From Pseudomonas putida (GTDB taxonomy: Bacteria; Pseudomonadota; Gammaproteobacteria; Pseudomonadales; Pseudomonadaceae): DNA of 64,000 nt. Every line of letters begins with the position of its first letter. Position 1 is the stretch's first letter. Under the pieces are notes generated by a model. The model made no database searches. It saw only the letters and a list, made by a program, of their open reading frames with translations, and was not told the origin of the DNA. Position numbers and translations under genes: made by a program. The DNA is taken from contig NZ_MKZO01000013.1 of assembly GCF_001941965.1 (NCBI RefSeq), positions 62,001 through 126,000 of the forward strand, given 5' to 3'. This document shows positions 17,542 to 25,922 of the stretch, piece after piece.

Positions 17542-19293
17542 TCAGGGCCTCATCGCTGGCAAGCCAGCTCCCACAAGGACCGGGTGCACCTCAGGACCTG
17601 TGGGAGCTGGCTTGCCAGCGATGAGGCCATCAGCAGCACTACATGAGATCAGATTGATCTCCTCTTGAGTCGTCACCCCCGCCGCAATCTTCCTCAATCC
17701 ATTCTCCCGCAGCCCGTCCATCCCCTCGCTGCGCGCCAGCTTCCTCAACTCCAGCACATCGCACTCCGGCCCGATCAACCCGGCAAGCCGCTCATTCAGC
17801 TCCAGCACCTCGTACACCCCGGTTCGCCCGTGATAACCGGTCTGCCGGCATTCCCGACAGCCGACGGCCCCTGCCGAGGTCTTGCAGGCCACGCACAAAG
17901 TCCGCACCAAGCGCTGCGCCAGCACCCCCACCAGCGTCGCCTTGATCAAATAATACGCAACCCCCAACTCCAGCAACCGGCCAATGGCCGAACACGCATC
18001 GTTGGTATGCAGCGTGGACAGCACCAGATGCCCGGTCAGCGCCGCCTGGATCGCCACCTGCGCCGTCTCCAGGTCGCGGATCTCGCCGACCATGATGATG
18101 TCCGGGTCCTGGCGCAGCAGCGCACGCACGCCGCTGGCGAAGTCCAGGCCGATGCCCGGCTGCACCTGGGTCTGGTTGAACGCGGGCTCGACCATCTCGA
18201 TCGGGTCCTCGAGGGTGCAGACGTTGACCTCGGAGGTCGCCAGTTGCTTCAGCGCGCTGTACAGGGTGCTGGTCTTGCCCGAGCCGGTCGGCCCGGTGAC
18301 CAGAATGATGCCATTGGGCCGGCGCAGCAGGCGTTGCCAGCGTTCCAGTTCGGCGCCGTCGAAGCCCAGGGCCTGGCTGCCCTGACGCAGCAACTGCGGG
18401 TCGAAGATGCGCATGACGAGCTTTTCGCCAAAGGTGGTCGGCAGGGTCGACAGGCGCAGTTCGACTTCATCGCCGGCCGGTGAGCGGGTCTTGATCCGCC
18501 CGTCCTGCGGGCGACGTTTTTCCGCGACATTCATCCGCCCGAGGTTTTTCAGGCGGCTGGTGATGGCCAGGGTCACCGCCGGTGGAAACGGATAGGCATC
18601 GTGCAGCACGCCGTCGATGCGCAGGCGCAACCGGCCCTGCTCACGGCGCGGTTCCAGGTGGATATCGCTGGCGCGCTGCTCGAAGGCGTATTGCAGCAGC
18701 CAGTCGACAATGCTGACGATATGCGCGTCATCCGCATCCGGCTGGTCGTCGCCCAGCTCCAGTAGCTGCTCCAGGTTGCCACTGGCCGGGGCCGTGGCTT
18801 CAAGCTGGCTGGCATCACTGACCGAGCGGGCGAGGCGGAAGAAGTCCTGGCTGATCTGGCGAATCCGCAACGGGCTGGCGACAACGCGCACCACCCGGCG
18901 CTTGAGTGCCCGGGTCAGGTCGGCTTCCCAGGAGCAGACCCACGGTTCGGCACTGGCGACGGTGACGCTGTCGGCGCTGTGCGCCACGGCCAGGATGCCG
19001 TGACGGCGGGCGAATGCGGCGGACATCAGCCCGGTCATGCCGGGCAGGTCGATGCCCAGCGGATCGAGACGCAGGAAGGCTTGGCCGGCTTGCTGTGCCA
19101 GCCACTGGCACAGGCTGTCGAGGTCGAGGCGTCGACCGGGGTGGCGCAGGTCTTCGAGATGCTGGTTGGCGATGCTCTCGAGCGGGTGTTCGCCCGGCGT
19201 CTCATGTTTGAAGCGCTGGCGGCAGTCAGCAGGGACAAGGCGCTGGGCGATCAGGCGGTCCAGCAGCGGGATAAGCTCGAGAGGGCGGTCCAT
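17542..19293 (-). CDS. Orphan GspE/PulE-family secretion ATPase with REPIN-encoded tail
   Basis: 583 aa. N-terminal GspE-N domain, then a RecA-like ATPase with Walker A (GPTGSGKTST), Asp box, Walker B (DIIMVGEIRD) and a four-cysteine zinc site (CVACK...GCREC). Such ATPases energise type II secretion or type IV pilus assembly; no other T2SS or pilus gene is nearby. The usual end would be near TQEEINLIS. Instead the frame runs on through REPIN copy 3, adding about 29 residues (DGLIAGKPAPTG... ending GAGLPAMRP) before a stop at the outer edge of the repeat. Start 19293 is set by AAGGA; an ATG at 19311 is possible. Confidence 0.88.
   Translation of the reverse strand: MDRPLELIPLLDRLIAQRLVPADCRQRFKHETPGEHPLESIANQHLEDLRHPGRRLDLDSLCQWLAQQAGQAFLRLDPLGIDLPGMTGLMSAAFARRHGILAVAHSADSVTVASAEPWVCSWEADLTRALKRRVVRVVASPLRIRQISQDFFRLARSVSDASQLEATAPASGNLEQLLELGDDQPDADDAHIVSIVDWLLQYAFEQRASDIHLEPRREQGRLRLRIDGVLHDAYPFPPAVTLAITSRLKNLGRMNVAEKRRPQDGRIKTRSPAGDEVELRLSTLPTTFGEKLVMRIFDPQLLRQGSQALGFDGAELERWQRLLRRPNGIILVTGPTGSGKTSTLYSALKQLATSEVNVCTLEDPIEMVEPAFNQTQVQPGIGLDFASGVRALLRQDPDIIMVGEIRDLETAQVAIQAALTGHLVLSTLHTNDACSAIGRLLELGVAYYLIKATLVGVLAQRLVRTLCVACKTSAGAVGCRECRQTGYHGRTGVYEVLELNERLAGLIGPECDVLELRKLARSEGMDGLRENGLRKIAAGVTTQEEINLISCSAADGLIAGKPAPTGPEVHPVLVGAGLPAMRP
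17543..17629. repeat. REPIN copy 3, overlapping the 3' end of the gspE-like gene
   Basis: Inverted REP pair: CAGGGCCTCATCGCTGGC at the left, CCAGCGATGAGGCC at the right. The whole element is read as coding sequence on the minus strand by the gspE-like gene, which takes its stop codon (17542-17544) from the repeat boundary. It also sits 16 bases after the gcvP stop, so it may act as terminator or stabiliser for both transcripts. Confidence 0.95.
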
Positions 19294-19353
19294 TGGCGAC
19301 GTCCTTTGCAATGGAAATTGCCAAGGCTAGCCGCGCTCCGCCCGCCCGCAGGG

Positions 19354-19710
19354 TCAGAAGCGTTGCTGGATCTTTCCCCGGTCGTCGCCATTGAGCAGCG
19401 CGGTACGCAGCACCACCTCGCAGACACAGATCAGGTTGCGCATCTTTTCCGCGATCAGTTGGGCGCGATGCCAACTCAAACCATCGATGGCGATGTCCAC
19501 CCGCAGCAGGTCGGCTTGCTGCTGCATCTGCACGCCCTGAGGCAGCAGACATTGCAGGGCGAACAGGTTGAGGATGCGGCAGAGGCTGTCGGATTCCGGC
19601 TCGACCTGCAGTTCATAGTGATAGCGCACCTTGTTGCTTTCGCCGCCGATGAGGTCGGCATCGTGCAAGCGCACAGCGGCGAAGTGGTCAGGGCGTTCGA
19701 GAGCGGTCAT
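19354..19710 (-). CDS. Conserved hypothetical protein upstream of the gspE-like gene
   Basis: 118 aa, no signal peptide or membrane segment. It begins MTALERPDHFAAVRLHDADLI, contains a charged middle (VRYHYELQVEPESDSLCRIL) and ends DDRGKIQQRF. I do not recognise a domain. Start 19710 is supported by GAGGATTCCC directly upstream; an earlier in-frame ATG at 19746 is less likely. It is co-oriented with the gspE-like gene 60 bases away and divergent from the Lrp regulator, an order I recall in other pseudomonads. Confidence 0.75.
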   Translation of the reverse strand: MTALERPDHFAAVRLHDADLIGGESNKVRYHYELQVEPESDSLCRILNLFALQCLLPQGVQMQQQADLLRVDIAIDGLSWHRAQLIAEKMRNLICVCEVVLRTALLNGDDRGKIQQRF

Positions 19711-19835
19711 GGGAATCCTCCAAAAGCAGTGAAGGAATCTTTGCACGGCGAAGCGGAGATTTTTTACCTATCATTGGCCGTCACAGCTTTTTTTCGAATT
19801 GTTTAAGTCGCGAATCGGCGATTGGAGAAATAATC

Positions 19836-20306
19836 ATGCCTAGCGAGCTGGACGCCTATGATCGCCGCATTCTGGCCCTGCTGCAGGACGATGCTTCGCT
19901 GTCCAGCGCGCAGATCGCCGAGAAGGTGGGACTGTCGCAATCGCCGTGCTGGCGCAGGATCCAGCGGCTGAAGGACGAAGGGGTGATTCGCGGCCAGGTG
20001 ACCCTGCTGGACCGCAAGAAGATCGGCCTCAACACGCAGATCTTCGCCGAGGTGAAGCTCAACGCCCACGGGCGTTCCAACTTCGCCGAGTTCACCGAGG
20101 CGATCCGCGGTTTTCCGGAAGTGCTGGAGTGCTATGTGCTGATGGGGGCGGTGGACTTTCTGCTGCGCATCGTCACCCCGGATATCGAGGCCTACGAGCG
20201 CTTCTTCTTCGAGAAGCTGTCGATGGTGCCGGGGATCCAGGAGGTCAACTCGACCGTGGCGCTGTCGGAGATCAAGTCCACGACCAGCCTGCCGGTGTTG
20301 CGCTGA
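19836..20306 (+). CDS. Lrp/AsnC family transcriptional regulator
   Basis: 156 aa. Helix-turn-helix in residues 1-60 (LDAYDRRILALLQDDASLSS, then AQIAEKVGLSQSPCWRRIQRL) and a C-terminal RAM ligand domain (FAEVKLNAHGRSNFAEF ... YVLMGAVDFLLRIV). Family members sense amino acids as octamers. It is divergent from the hypothetical gene at 19354, a possible target, but the effector cannot be told from sequence. Start supported by GGAGAAA. Confidence 0.92.
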   Translation: MPSELDAYDRRILALLQDDASLSSAQIAEKVGLSQSPCWRRIQRLKDEGVIRGQVTLLDRKKIGLNTQIFAEVKLNAHGRSNFAEFTEAIRGFPEVLECYVLMGAVDFLLRIVTPDIEAYERFFFEKLSMVPGIQEVNSTVALSEIKSTTSLPVLR

Positions 20307-20314
20307 GGAGGGAG

Positions 20315-20340
20315 GCGGACGGGCCGTGACGCCCGTCCGC
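20315..20340. terminator. Hairpin between the convergent Lrp and CYTH-CHAD genes
   Basis: GCGGACGGGC (20315-20324), loop CGTGAC, GCCCGTCCGC (20331-20340): a perfect 10-bp stem centred between two convergent stops. No T-run on either side, so it may rely on stem strength. Confidence 0.6.
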
Positions 20341-20351
20341 AGTGGCACGGC

Positions 20352-21722
20352 CTACTTGCGCGCCAGGTGTTTCCAGCCACGGCTCTGGGCCACGGCAAAG
20401 GCTTGCTGGACGCGGGCGTCGAGGACTTCGTCGCTGATCGGCTGGTTGGCCAGTTGTTGCAGCTTGATCAGTTCGCCGTACAGACGGTCCAGCTCCGGCG
20501 CTTCCAGTAGCACGCTGCGACCGTAGTGCAGCCAGCCCAGCAGGCGCTCGATACGCGGCAGCTGTTCAGCGAGGTCTTCCGGCTGCTGCTGGTACAGCGG
20601 CAGTTGCAGGGCCTTGGCTTCATCGCCCAGCTCCACAGTCAGCCAGTTGGCCAGTGCCGCCGCGCCCTGGCGTTCGCCGCGCTTGTTGCGCTCGGCGGTC
20701 CAGCCACGGGCGAGCAACCAGCGCGAGGTGTCCAGGGAGAACTGGCCCCAGCGCGGGTCCAGCAGTTCTTCGGCGAACTGCTCGGGGGCGGCGCGGCGGA
20801 TGTCTTCGTCGTCGTTGCCGGCCAGCACCAGGGTGCGCCAGTCTTCCAGCAGGGCGTCGAGGCGAGCGCGCAGCTCACGGGTGGTGGCCCGTGGTGCGGC
20901 CTGGCCGAGGCTGCTGGCCAGGGCACGCAGTTCGCCCAGGCATTGCACCCAGTCCTGCAGCAGGCGCCAGTGGCCGGTGTGCTGGTATTGCTCGGCCAGG
21001 CGCTGGCTGCTGGCCAGCAGGTGCCAGGCGATGGCCGAGAAGGCGTCGTCCAGCGACATTTCCGGGTCCAGTTCGGGGGCCGGCAGGTTGACGTGGTAGC
21101 TGCTCGGGTCAAGCAGGCGGTAGCCGCGCTCGGCCTTGCTGATGTCGCAAGGGAACAGCGGCAGGCTTGCGGCCAGCTCGGCGGCCAGTTCCAGCAGGGC
21201 TTCCGGCTCGCCTTCGCGCAGCTCAAGCTCCAGCTCGCAGATTTCTTCCTTCTGCTTGCCGGCGCTGACGGTGCCGAGGTCCAAGGCGGCTTCGATGACC
21301 ACCTTGGACTTGCCGCGGCCCCAGGCGATATCGGCGAACTCACGCACGAAGTCGGTGGTGAACAGCGGCTTGATGGTCTTCTTGTCCAGCTCGGCCAGGG
21401 CCTCGGGCCAGCAGGTGTCGTCGAGCTTCTTCAGGTCCAGCTTGGCCTTGGGCAGCTCCCACTGGAACTCGTTGCGCTCGGACAGGCCGGCGACGCTGTT
21501 GCCGCGGGTCTTCAGGGTCTGGATCACCACGTCGCCGTCACGGCGCAGGCGCAGGGCGACCTTGGCGGCGGACAGATCGCGTTCCGGGGTGTCGAAGTAC
21601 TGGTTGAGCAGTTCGCGCTGCTGCCAGCCGGACTTGTTGCGCTTTTTCAGCAGCGGATGCTCGCGCAAGGCGGCGAGGGTCTCGCGGCTGATCCGCAGTT
21701 TGATTTCGGTTTCTTTATTCAT
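20352..21722 (-). CDS. CYTH-CHAD domain protein (putative inorganic triphosphatase)
   Basis: 456 aa. The N-terminal CYTH domain carries the ExExK signature in KETEIKLRI (residues 3-11) and further tunnel residues such as ALRLRRDGD; members bind triphosphate and metal ions, and several hydrolyse inorganic tripolyphosphate. The C-terminal half is a CHAD helical domain rich in conserved His/Arg/Lys that is linked to polyphosphate binding. Start at MNKETEIK (21722), since ExExK must be near the N-terminus. The substrate is not proven; adenylate cyclase activity of class IV type is less likely with a CHAD fusion. Confidence 0.88.
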   Translation of the reverse strand: MNKETEIKLRISRETLAALREHPLLKKRNKSGWQQRELLNQYFDTPERDLSAAKVALRLRRDGDVVIQTLKTRGNSVAGLSERNEFQWELPKAKLDLKKLDDTCWPEALAELDKKTIKPLFTTDFVREFADIAWGRGKSKVVIEAALDLGTVSAGKQKEEICELELELREGEPEALLELAAELAASLPLFPCDISKAERGYRLLDPSSYHVNLPAPELDPEMSLDDAFSAIAWHLLASSQRLAEQYQHTGHWRLLQDWVQCLGELRALASSLGQAAPRATTRELRARLDALLEDWRTLVLAGNDDEDIRRAAPEQFAEELLDPRWGQFSLDTSRWLLARGWTAERNKRGERQGAAALANWLTVELGDEAKALQLPLYQQQPEDLAEQLPRIERLLGWLHYGRSVLLEAPELDRLYGELIKLQQLANQPISDEVLDARVQQAFAVAQSRGWKHLARK

Positions 21723-21848
21723 TGCCGGGTAACCAGGCTGGAAGGGCGGGGTACGTCTTGGCCGTGCAGTGTACAGGACTCGGCAGTCCACGGTTTATTC
21801 ATGCAGCCCGATGGCCCTATGATGGGGCTCGTTTCCAGGAGAACGCGC

Positions 21849-23006
21849 ATGCCGTTGCCATCGCTCAAGGACCAGTTCGCCGCGTTGATCGCCGCGCCTT
21901 CGGTCAGTTGTACCCAGCCGGACCTGGACCAGTCCAACCGCGCGGTGATCGACCAGCTCGCCAGCTGGCTCGGCGACCTGGGTTTCTCCTGCGAGATCCA
22001 GGAAATCACCCCGGGCAAGTTCAACCTGCTCGCCAGCTTCGGCAGCGGCCCCGGCGGCCTGGTGCTGGCCGGGCACAGCGACACCGTGCCGTATGACCCG
22101 CAACTGTGGAAAACCGACCCGCTGAAGCTCAGCGAGGTCGGCGACCGTTGGGTCGGCCTGGGCGTGTGCGACATGAAGGGCTTCTTCCCGTTGATCATCG
22201 AGGCGGTGCGGCCGTTGCTCGACCAGCCGTTCAAGCAGCCGCTGCTGATCCTGGCGACCTGCGACGAGGAGAGCTCGATGTCCGGGGCCCGCGCCCTGGC
22301 CGAGGCCGGCAGGCCGCTGGGCCGCGCCGCGGTGATCGGCGAGCCTACCGGGCTGAAGCCGATCCGCATGCACAAGGGCGTGATGATGGAGCGCGTCGAC
22401 ATTCTCGGGCGCAGCGGCCATTCGTCGGACCCGTCCCTGGGGCATAGCGCGATGGACGCCATGCACGAGGTGATGGGCGCGCTGATGGACCTGCGCAAGC
22501 AATGGCAGCGCGAGTACAACAATGCCCAGTTCAGCGTGCCGCAGCCGACCATGAACTTCGGCTGCATCCACGGTGGCGACAACCCCAACCGGATCTGCGG
22601 CCAGTGCGCCCTGGAGTTCGACCTGCGGCCGCTGCCGGGCATGGACCCGCAGGTGCTGCGCGCGGCGATCCGCAGCAAGCTGGCGCCGCTGGCCGAGCAG
22701 CACCAGGTGAAGATCGACTATGCGCCGCTGTTCCCCGAGGTGCCGCCGTTCGAGCAACGCGCCGATGCGGAACTGGTGCAACTGGCCGAACGTCTTACCG
22801 GTCATGTCGCCGAAGCGGTAGCCTTCGGCACCGAAGCGCCTTATCTTCAGCGCCTGGGCTGCGAGACCCTGGTCCTTGGCCCCGGCGATATCGCCTGCGC
22901 CCACCAGCCCGGCGAGTACCTTGAACTGTCACGCCTGGAGCCTACAGTGCGTCTGTTGCGTGAACTGATTCAGCATTACTGCCTCGACTCGGCGATTGTC
23001 CGTTGA
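21849..23006 (+). CDS. argE: Acetylornithine deacetylase
   Basis: 385 aa, M20 metallopeptidase fold. Metal ligands and catalytic residues are seen in LAGHSDTVP (His and Asp), GVCDMKG, ATCDEESSMSGA (Glu pair) and the dimerisation-domain GRSGHSSDP. Releases ornithine from N-acetylornithine in arginine synthesis. The ATG at 21849 follows CAGGAGAACGC. Next to argA, the first enzyme of the same pathway, an arrangement known from pseudomonads. Confidence 0.93.
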   Translation: MPLPSLKDQFAALIAAPSVSCTQPDLDQSNRAVIDQLASWLGDLGFSCEIQEITPGKFNLLASFGSGPGGLVLAGHSDTVPYDPQLWKTDPLKLSEVGDRWVGLGVCDMKGFFPLIIEAVRPLLDQPFKQPLLILATCDEESSMSGARALAEAGRPLGRAAVIGEPTGLKPIRMHKGVMMERVDILGRSGHSSDPSLGHSAMDAMHEVMGALMDLRKQWQREYNNAQFSVPQPTMNFGCIHGGDNPNRICGQCALEFDLRPLPGMDPQVLRAAIRSKLAPLAEQHQVKIDYAPLFPEVPPFEQRADAELVQLAERLTGHVAEAVAFGTEAPYLQRLGCETLVLGPGDIACAHQPGEYLELSRLEPTVRLLRELIQHYCLDSAIVR

Positions 23007-23038
23007 GTCCAACCCCTTCATTCCAGAGGAGAACGCGT

Positions 23039-23065
23039 GTGACGTCTTGCCTGCTGCGACGATAA
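23039..23065 (+). promoter_or_regulatory. Candidate leader micro-ORF upstream of argA
   Basis: A strong Shine-Dalgarno (AGAGGAGAA, 23025-23033) lies in the argE-argA gap but too far (about 88 bases) from the argA ATG to serve it. At correct spacing it serves GTG 23039, which opens an 8-codon frame MTSCLLRR ending in two CGA arginine codons and TAA. A GTG at 23037 is in frame with argA but is followed at once by TGA. Could be an arginine-responsive leader peptide, or the relic of an older argA start. Confidence 0.35.
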
Positions 23066-23120
23066 AGCTCGAGCGCTGTGTGCCGTTCCGTTCTTGATTC
23101 ACTTTCTACAGGCTCAGGTC

Positions 23121-24419
23121 ATGCCCGAATACGTCAACTGGCTGCGTCATGCTTCTCCCTACATCAATGCCCACCGGGACTGCACCTTCGTGGTCATGCT
23201 CCCGGGAGACGGGGTCGAACACCCCAACTTCGGCAATATCGTCCACGATCTGGTGCTGCTGCACAGCCTCGGGGTGCGCCTCGTGCTGGTGCATGGTTCC
23301 CGTCCACAGATCGAAAGCCGCCTGACCGCTCGCGGTCTGAGCGCCCATTATCACCATGGCTTGCGCATCACCGATGCGGCGACCCTGGAGTGCGTGATCG
23401 ATGCCGTCGGGCAATTGCGCATCGCCATCGAGGCGCGCTTGTCGATGGATATGGCCGCCTCGCCGATGCAGGGCGCTCGCCTGCGGGTGGCCTCGGGCAA
23501 CCTCGTCACTGCACGGCCGATCGGCGTTGTTGAAGGCGTCGACTATCACCACACCGGTGAAGTGCGTCGGGTCGACCGCAAGGGTATCGGGCGCCTGCTG
23601 GACGAGCGTTCGATCGTCCTGCTGTCGCCGCTGGGTTATTCGCCGACCGGCGAGATCTTCAACCTTGCTTGCGAAGACGTCGCTACCCGCGCGGCCATTG
23701 AACTGGGCGCGGACAAGCTGCTGCTGTTCGGCGCCGAGCCGGGCTTGCTGGATGCTTCGGGCAAGCTGGTGAAGGAGATTCGTCCGCAACAGGTGGCGCC
23801 GCACCTGGAGCGCCTCGGTAGCGATTACCAGGGCGAGTTGCTGGATGCCGCGGCGGAGGCCTGCCGGGGCGGCGTGGCGCGTAGCCATATCGTCAGTTAT
23901 GTGGAAAACGGTGCGCTGCTCAACGAGCTGTTCACCCGTGGCGGTGGCGGTACGCTGGTCGCCCAGGAGCAGTTCGAGGTGGTGCGCGAGGCGGCGATCG
24001 AGGATGTCGGTGGCTTGCTGGAGCTGATCAGCCCGCTGGAAGAGCAGGGCATCCTGGTACGTCGCTCCCGCGAGGTACTGGAGCGCGAGATCGAGCAGTT
24101 CAGCGTGGTGGAGCGCGAGAGCAATATCATCGCCTGTGCGGCGCTGTATCCGATTGCCGATTCCGATGCCGGCGAGCTGGCGTGCCTGGCGGTGAATCCG
24201 GAGTATCGCCATGGCGGGCGCGGGGATGATCTGCTGGAGCGGATCGAGGAGCGGGCGCGGGCGTTGGGCTTGAAGACGCTGTTCGTGCTTACGACCCGGA
24301 CGGCGCACTGGTTCAGGGAGCGGGGGTTTGTGCCGAGCGGCGTAGAGAGGCTGCCGGCGGCAAGGGCTTCGCTGTACAACTACCAGCGTAACTCGAAGAT
24401 CTTCGAAAAAGCGTTGTAA
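23121..24419 (+). CDS. argA: Amino-acid N-acetyltransferase (N-acetylglutamate synthase)
   Basis: 432 aa, the classical ArgA length. The N-terminal amino-acid-kinase-like domain (VVMLPGDGVEHPNF ... LVLVHGSRPQIE) is the arginine-sensing part and the C-terminal GNAT domain has the acetyl-CoA loop YRHGGRGDDLLERI near residue 362. Catalyses the first step of arginine synthesis, feedback-inhibited by arginine in this family. Start ATG 23121 has only a weak CAGG; an in-frame TTG at 23094 is possible. Confidence 0.95.
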   Translation: MPEYVNWLRHASPYINAHRDCTFVVMLPGDGVEHPNFGNIVHDLVLLHSLGVRLVLVHGSRPQIESRLTARGLSAHYHHGLRITDAATLECVIDAVGQLRIAIEARLSMDMAASPMQGARLRVASGNLVTARPIGVVEGVDYHHTGEVRRVDRKGIGRLLDERSIVLLSPLGYSPTGEIFNLACEDVATRAAIELGADKLLLFGAEPGLLDASGKLVKEIRPQQVAPHLERLGSDYQGELLDAAAEACRGGVARSHIVSYVENGALLNELFTRGGGGTLVAQEQFEVVREAAIEDVGGLLELISPLEEQGILVRRSREVLEREIEQFSVVERESNIIACAALYPIADSDAGELACLAVNPEYRHGGRGDDLLERIEERARALGLKTLFVLTTRTAHWFRERGFVPSGVERLPAARASLYNYQRNSKIFEKAL

Positions 24420-24425
24420 GGCTTT

Positions 24426-24510
24426 AGGGCCTCATCGCTGGCAAGCCAGCTCCCACAGGTTCAGCGGCGCCGCGGACACTGTGGGAGCTGGCTTGCCAGC
24501 GATGAGGCCA
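24426..24510. repeat. REPIN copy 4
   Basis: Inverted REP pair immediately after the argA stop (7 bases) and just before the shared terminator with spuI. Left arm AGGGCCTCATCGCTGGC, right arm ending GCGATGAGGCC. Confidence 0.95.
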
Positions 24511-24515
24511 TAAGA

Positions 24516-24542
24516 AACGCCGCCTATATCAGGCGGCGTTTT
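24516..24542. terminator. Bidirectional terminator between argA and spuI
   Basis: AACGCCGCC (24516-24524), loop TATATCA, GGCGGCGTT (24532-24540), then TT. The A/T ends give a T-run on either strand (TTTTC on plus, TTTCTTA on minus), so it can serve both convergent genes. Confidence 0.8.
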
Positions 24543-24545
24543 CAG

Positions 24546-25922
24546 TTACACGGTATGCAGATACCAGTTGTACTCAAGGTCCGAGATCGAGTGCTCGAAC
24601 TCCTCCAGTTCACTCTCCTTGCACGCGACGAAGATGTCGATGTACTTCGGATCGATGTACTTGTTGAGGATCTCGCTGTCGTCCAGCTCGCGCAGGGCAT
24701 CGCGCAGGTTGTTCGGCAGGCTTTGCTCGACCTGTTCGTAGGCGTTGCCTTCGACCGGGGTGCTCGGCTCGACCTTGTTGGTCAGGCCATGGTGCACGCC
24801 CGCCAGTACCGCAGCCATCAGCAGGTACGGGTTGGCGTCGGCACCGGCCACGCGGTGCTCGATGCGCACGGCATCGGCGCTGCCGGTCGGCACGCGCAGG
24901 GCCACGGTGCGGTTGTCCAGGCCCCAGCTCGGCGCATTCGGCACATAGAACTGCGCACCGAAACGACGGTACGAGTTGACGTTCGGGCAGAGGAACGCCA
25001 TGGACGCGGGCAGGGTCTCGAGCACACCGCCGATCGCGTGACGCAGCGCGGCGTTCTGCTCGGGATCCTCACTGGTGAAGATGTTCTTGCCATCCTTGTC
25101 CAGCACCGAGATATGGACGTGCAGACCATTACCCGCCTGGCCTGGGTACGGCTTGGCCATGAAGGTGGTGTCCATCTCATGGTCGTAGGCGATGTTCTTG
25201 ATCAGGCGTTTCAGCAGCACCGCGTAGTCACAGGCCTTCAGCGGGTCGGCGACATGGTGCAGGTTGACCTCGAACTGCGCCGGGGCGCTTTCCTTGACGA
25301 TGGCGTCGGCCGGAATGCCTTGTTCCTTCGCACCCTCGAGGATGTCCTGGAGGCAGTCGACGTATTCGTCGAGGTCGTCGATCAGGTAGACCTGGGTCGA
25401 TTGCGGGCGTTTGCCGGAGATCGGCGAGCGTGGCGGCTGCGGACGGCCGTTCACGTTCTCCTGGTCGATCAGGTAGAACTCCAGTTCGAACGCGGCGCAG
25501 ATGGTCAGGCCGAGGTCGTCGAACTTGCTCACCACCTGGCGCAGGACTTCCCGCGGGTCGGCGAAGAAGGGCTCGCCTTCGAGTTCGTGCATGGTCATCA
25601 GCAGTTGCGCGGTCGGGCGCTTCTGCCAGGGTTCGTTGGACAGGGTGCCAGGGATTGGATAGCAGATCCGGTCGGCGTCGCCGATGTCCAGGCCCAGGCC
25701 GGTGCTCTCGACGGTGGAGCCGTTGATATCCAATGCGAAGAGGGAGGCAGGCAGGTTGATGCCCTTCTCGTAAACCTTGTGGAGGCTGGTGCGCTCGATG
25801 CGCTTGCCGCGCACCACACCATTCATATCTGCAATCAGAAGGTCAACGTAGAGAACCTCAGGATGTTCCTTAAGGAACGCGTTCGCTTCGTTAAGCTGAA
25901 CGGCACGCGGGGGTACCGACAT
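24546..25922 (-). CDS. spuI: Glutamine-synthetase-family gamma-glutamylpolyamine synthetase
   Basis: 458 aa. Glutamine synthetase fold: beta-grasp N-domain, catalytic ELEFYLID, HVHISVLDKDGKN, and NRTVALRVPTG...IEHRVAGADANPYL for ATP and ammonium/amine site. Full adenylylation-loop features of GlnA are not present. By context it is a SpuI/PuuA-type ligase joining glutamate to putrescine or another polyamine at ATP cost, the first step of the gamma-glutamylation route. Divergent from spuB with a 602-base gap. An AACAACAA motif abuts its Shine-Dalgarno (AAGGTG), a sign of Crc/Hfq control. Confidence 0.88.
   Translation of the reverse strand: MSVPPRAVQLNEANAFLKEHPEVLYVDLLIADMNGVVRGKRIERTSLHKVYEKGINLPASLFALDINGSTVESTGLGLDIGDADRICYPIPGTLSNEPWQKRPTAQLLMTMHELEGEPFFADPREVLRQVVSKFDDLGLTICAAFELEFYLIDQENVNGRPQPPRSPISGKRPQSTQVYLIDDLDEYVDCLQDILEGAKEQGIPADAIVKESAPAQFEVNLHHVADPLKACDYAVLLKRLIKNIAYDHEMDTTFMAKPYPGQAGNGLHVHISVLDKDGKNIFTSEDPEQNAALRHAIGGVLETLPASMAFLCPNVNSYRRFGAQFYVPNAPSWGLDNRTVALRVPTGSADAVRIEHRVAGADANPYLLMAAVLAGVHHGLTNKVEPSTPVEGNAYEQVEQSLPNNLRDALRELDDSEILNKYIDPKYIDIFVACKESELEEFEHSISDLEYNWYLHTV

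Noticed and set aside
20526..21848. Long in-frame upstream extension of argE
   Set aside because: It lies antisense to the CYTH-CHAD gene; the conserved ArgE N-terminus and a good Shine-Dalgarno are at 21849.
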